Positions 62,291-64,000 of a DNA stretch of 64,000 nt are shown in pieces (position 1 is the first letter of the stretch; every line of letters starts with the position of its first letter). The stretch lies in the NCBI RefSeq assembly GCF_030065535.1, contig NZ_JASJND010000004.1, positions 186,001-250,000 on the forward strand, in the 5' to 3' direction. The position numbers and the translations under genes were made by a program. The notes below the pieces were generated by a model, which was not told where the DNA came from, did no database searches, and was given only the letters and a program-made list of their open reading frames with translations. Source of the DNA: Microbacterium dauci. Lineage in GTDB: Bacteria; Actinomycetota; Actinomycetes; Actinomycetales; Microbacteriaceae.

Positions 62291-63505
62291 GTGAACACCG
62301 TCGTCGCCCCCTCGCGCCTACTCGCCTGGCGTCTCGCCGTCTTCGCGATCTTCACCGCCAGCGGTCTGAGCATCGCCACCTGGGCCGCGCGCGTCCCGTC
62401 GATCAAGACGGCGCTCGACATCGACAACTCGGCGATCGGTCTTCTCCTGCTCGGCATGGGCACTGCGTCGATCATCGGCCTGTCCTGCTCGTCGGTGATC
62501 GCCGCGCGCATCGGCACTCGCCGGGGCATGCTCGCGATGATGCTGATGCTCGCGGCCGGGCTCGCGACGATCGGCGTCGGGACGGATGCCGCGCCGTCGC
62601 TCACCCTCGTGCTGATCGGCCTGGCGCTGTTCGGCTTCGGCAACGGCGCGCTCGACGTGATGATGAACGTCGACGGTGCGGCCATCGAGGTCGCCGTCGG
62701 CAAGACGATCCTGCCGCTGTTCCACGCCTTCTTCAGCTTCGGCACCGTGATCGGGGCCGGCCTCGGCGCCGCAGCCGCGGGCGCCCGCATCGACGTCTTC
62801 TCACACGCAGTGGCGGTCGCGATCTCGATCGTCGTGCTCGCGTTCATCGCGTTCGCGTTCGTCCCGCAGCGGGACTTCGGTGCACCGGATGCCGCGCCGT
62901 CGGGCTGGCGCGAACGGCTGTCGACCGCGCTGTCGGCGTGGCGCGAGCCCCGCACCTATGTGCTCGGGGTCGTGATGCTCGGAATGGCGTTCGCCGAGGG
63001 TGGCGCCAACGACTGGATGGCGCTCGGCGTGAGCGAGGACCACGAGGGAGGCCCGGCACTCGGCGCCGTCGCGCTGACGGTGTTCTCGGTCGCGATGACG
63101 GTCGTCCGCGTGATCGGCGGCCCGCTCGTCGACCGGTTCGGCCGCGTCGTGACCCTCCGCGTGCTCGCGGTGACGGCGACCGCCGGCATCCTGCTGTTCA
63201 TCCTCGCGCCGAACCTGCCGCTCGTCTTCGTCGGCGCGGCGCTGTGGGGTATCGGCGCGTCGCTCGGCTTCCCTCTGGGCATGTCCGCCGCGGCCGACGA
63301 TCCCGCGAAGGCAGCGGCCCGAGTGAGCGCGGCAGCGACGATCGGCTACGTCGCGTTCCTGTGCGGCCCGCCCGTGCTCGGCGTCATCAGCGACCACATC
63401 GGGCTGCTGAACACGCTGTACATCATCGTCGCCCTCGTCGTGGCATCCGGCTTCGCGTCAGGTGCGGCGAAGCCACTCCCCGGCACGCGCGGCACCGGCC
63501 ACTGA
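62291..63505 (+). CDS. MFS transporter
   Basis: A 404-residue transporter with about twelve helices. RVPSIKTALDIDNSAIGLLLLGMG and the MFS loop SSVIAARIGTRRGM after helix 2, and WMALGVSEDHEGGPALGAVA between the halves, are typical of the FucP/YbjJ-like family. The GTG is leaderless. Pairing with a LacI regulator points to a sugar or related substrate (inference). Confidence 0.88.
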   Translation: MNTVVAPSRLLAWRLAVFAIFTASGLSIATWAARVPSIKTALDIDNSAIGLLLLGMGTASIIGLSCSSVIAARIGTRRGMLAMMLMLAAGLATIGVGTDAAPSLTLVLIGLALFGFGNGALDVMMNVDGAAIEVAVGKTILPLFHAFFSFGTVIGAGLGAAAAGARIDVFSHAVAVAISIVVLAFIAFAFVPQRDFGAPDAAPSGWRERLSTALSAWREPRTYVLGVVMLGMAFAEGGANDWMALGVSEDHEGGPALGAVALTVFSVAMTVVRVIGGPLVDRFGRVVTLRVLAVTATAGILLFILAPNLPLVFVGAALWGIGASLGFPLGMSAAADDPAKAAARVSAAATIGYVAFLCGPPVLGVISDHIGLLNTLYIIVALVVASGFASGAAKPLPGTRGTGH

Positions 63506-63512
63506 CAAAGGG

Positions 63513-64000
63513 TCAGAACAGGCGCGGTGCGCCAGACTGCACACCCTTCATCTCGTCGTAGTCGAGGGTCACACAGCGGATGCCGCGGTCGGTGGCGAGC
63601 ACCTTCGCCTGCGGCTTGATCTCCTGGGCAGCGAACACGCCGGTGACGGGAGCCAGGTGCGGGTCGCGGCCGAGCAGCTCGAGGTAGCGGGTGAGCTGTT
63701 CGACGCCGTCGATGTCGCCGCGGCGCTTCACCTCGACGGCGATCGTGCCGCCTTCGGGGTTGCGCAGCAGCAGGTCGACGGGACCGATCGCGGTGGGGAA
63801 CTCGCGACGCACGAGGGTGAGATTCTCGCCGATGACACCCACCTGCTCGGCGAGGAGGCGCTGCAGGTCGGCCTCGACGCCGTCCTTGATGAGGCCGGGG
63901 TCGACACCGAGGTCGTGCGAGCTGTCGTGGATGACCTCGTACAGCCGGACGGTGAGCGCGTCGCCGGACTTCGCGTGCGTGACACGCCACATCTCGACGA
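63513..64000 (-). CDS. nucS: Endonuclease NucS (partial, 5' end beyond the window)
   Basis: The frame stays open to the right edge, so the N-terminal domain is missing; about 162 residues are visible. [28 protein letters not shown] and the nuclease core [24 protein letters not shown], with Asp and Glu-x-Lys metal residues, match NucS/EndoMS, the actinobacterial mismatch-repair endonuclease. The C-terminus ends in a short peptide (SGAPRLF) in which NucS carries its clamp-binding motif. Seven bases separate it from the convergent MFS gene. Confidence 0.9.
   Translation of the reverse strand, partial: VEMWRVTHAKSGDALTVRLYEVIHDSSHDLGVDPGLIKDGVEADLQRLLAEQVGVIGENLTLVRREFPTAIGPVDLLLRNPEGGTIAVEVKRRGDIDGVEQLTRYLELLGRDPHLAPVTGVFAAQEIKPQAKVLATDRGIRCVTLDYDEMKGVQSGAPRLF

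Noticed and set aside
58310..63505. Very long plus-strand open frame (about 1,700 codons) running antisense to mnhA and lacI
   Set aside because: Its translation is charged low-complexity sequence; the opposite strand encodes clear Mrp subunits and a LacI regulator. Only its end, from 62291, is a real gene.

Overview
The window is a very GC-rich chromosomal segment of an actinobacterium. Gene content, codon use, frequent GTG starts and many apparently leaderless promoters (TAnnnT followed 6-7 bases later by the start codon) fit the Microbacteriaceae, most likely Microbacterium or a close relative; this placement is inference. I see no rRNA, tRNA, IS element, prophage or CRISPR. Genes are tightly packed, often in operons with 4-base ATGA/GTGA overlaps.

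Region 1 (1-8927) is a purine/urate catabolic island: FAD urate hydroxylase (hpxO), hydroxyisourate hydrolase (uraH), OHCU decarboxylase (uraD) and allantoinase (allB) carry urate to allantoate. An acetamidase/formamidase-family enzyme and an AtzH/HpxZ-like domain fused to an amidase follow allB. A NitT/TauT-type ABC transporter and an XRE-cupin regulator sit between the two halves, and two copies of one 18-bp inverted repeat lie in front of allB and in front of the transporter operon. Region 2 (8924-21931) holds a large Ala-rich protein of unknown function, a D,D-carboxypeptidase, apt, a GH13 glucosidase with its LacI regulator and a 16-bp palindromic operator, an M20 amidohydrolase, two paralogous membrane-anchored proteins, a KimA-type potassium transporter and a coiled-coil protein.

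Region 3 (21999-32246) carries sufS-sufU, an ArsR/AHSA1 pair, a DksA-like zinc finger protein, an amidohydrolase, purL with a 44-residue membrane protein, and two tandem paralogs of an unrecognised domain. Region 4 (32308-37997) holds a glycine-betaine-type ABC transporter and a YtrA-type GntR regulator with its ABC exporter.

Region 5 (38023-46377) has a chorismate mutase and then, on the minus strand, an eight-gene cassette: two membrane-anchored beta-rich proteins, a Ycf46-like AAA ATPase, a DUF2997-like peptide, a radical SAM protein, a DUF1257/Ycf35-like protein, a ComEA-type HhH membrane protein and a zinc ribbon. This is the best candidate in the window for an undescribed system. purA and a beta-propeller lactonase-like gene lie upstream of it. 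Region 6 (46574-54871) has the methionine importer metNIQ, a Pr6Pr membrane protein, argG, and a TetR / degenerate-ABC / YhgE-Pip operon behind a perfect 32-bp palindrome. Region 7 (54875-64000) has the complete Mrp (Mnh) sodium/proton antiporter operon, a divergent LacI/MFS pair and the mismatch endonuclease gene nucS, cut by the window edge.

Two sequence-level signals cut across genes: a family of three dispersed ~66-bp palindromes (20093, 25739, 49190) and heavy use of the word GGATGCC/GGCATCC, both between genes and inside coding regions, where it brings in codons that otherwise look uncommon here.
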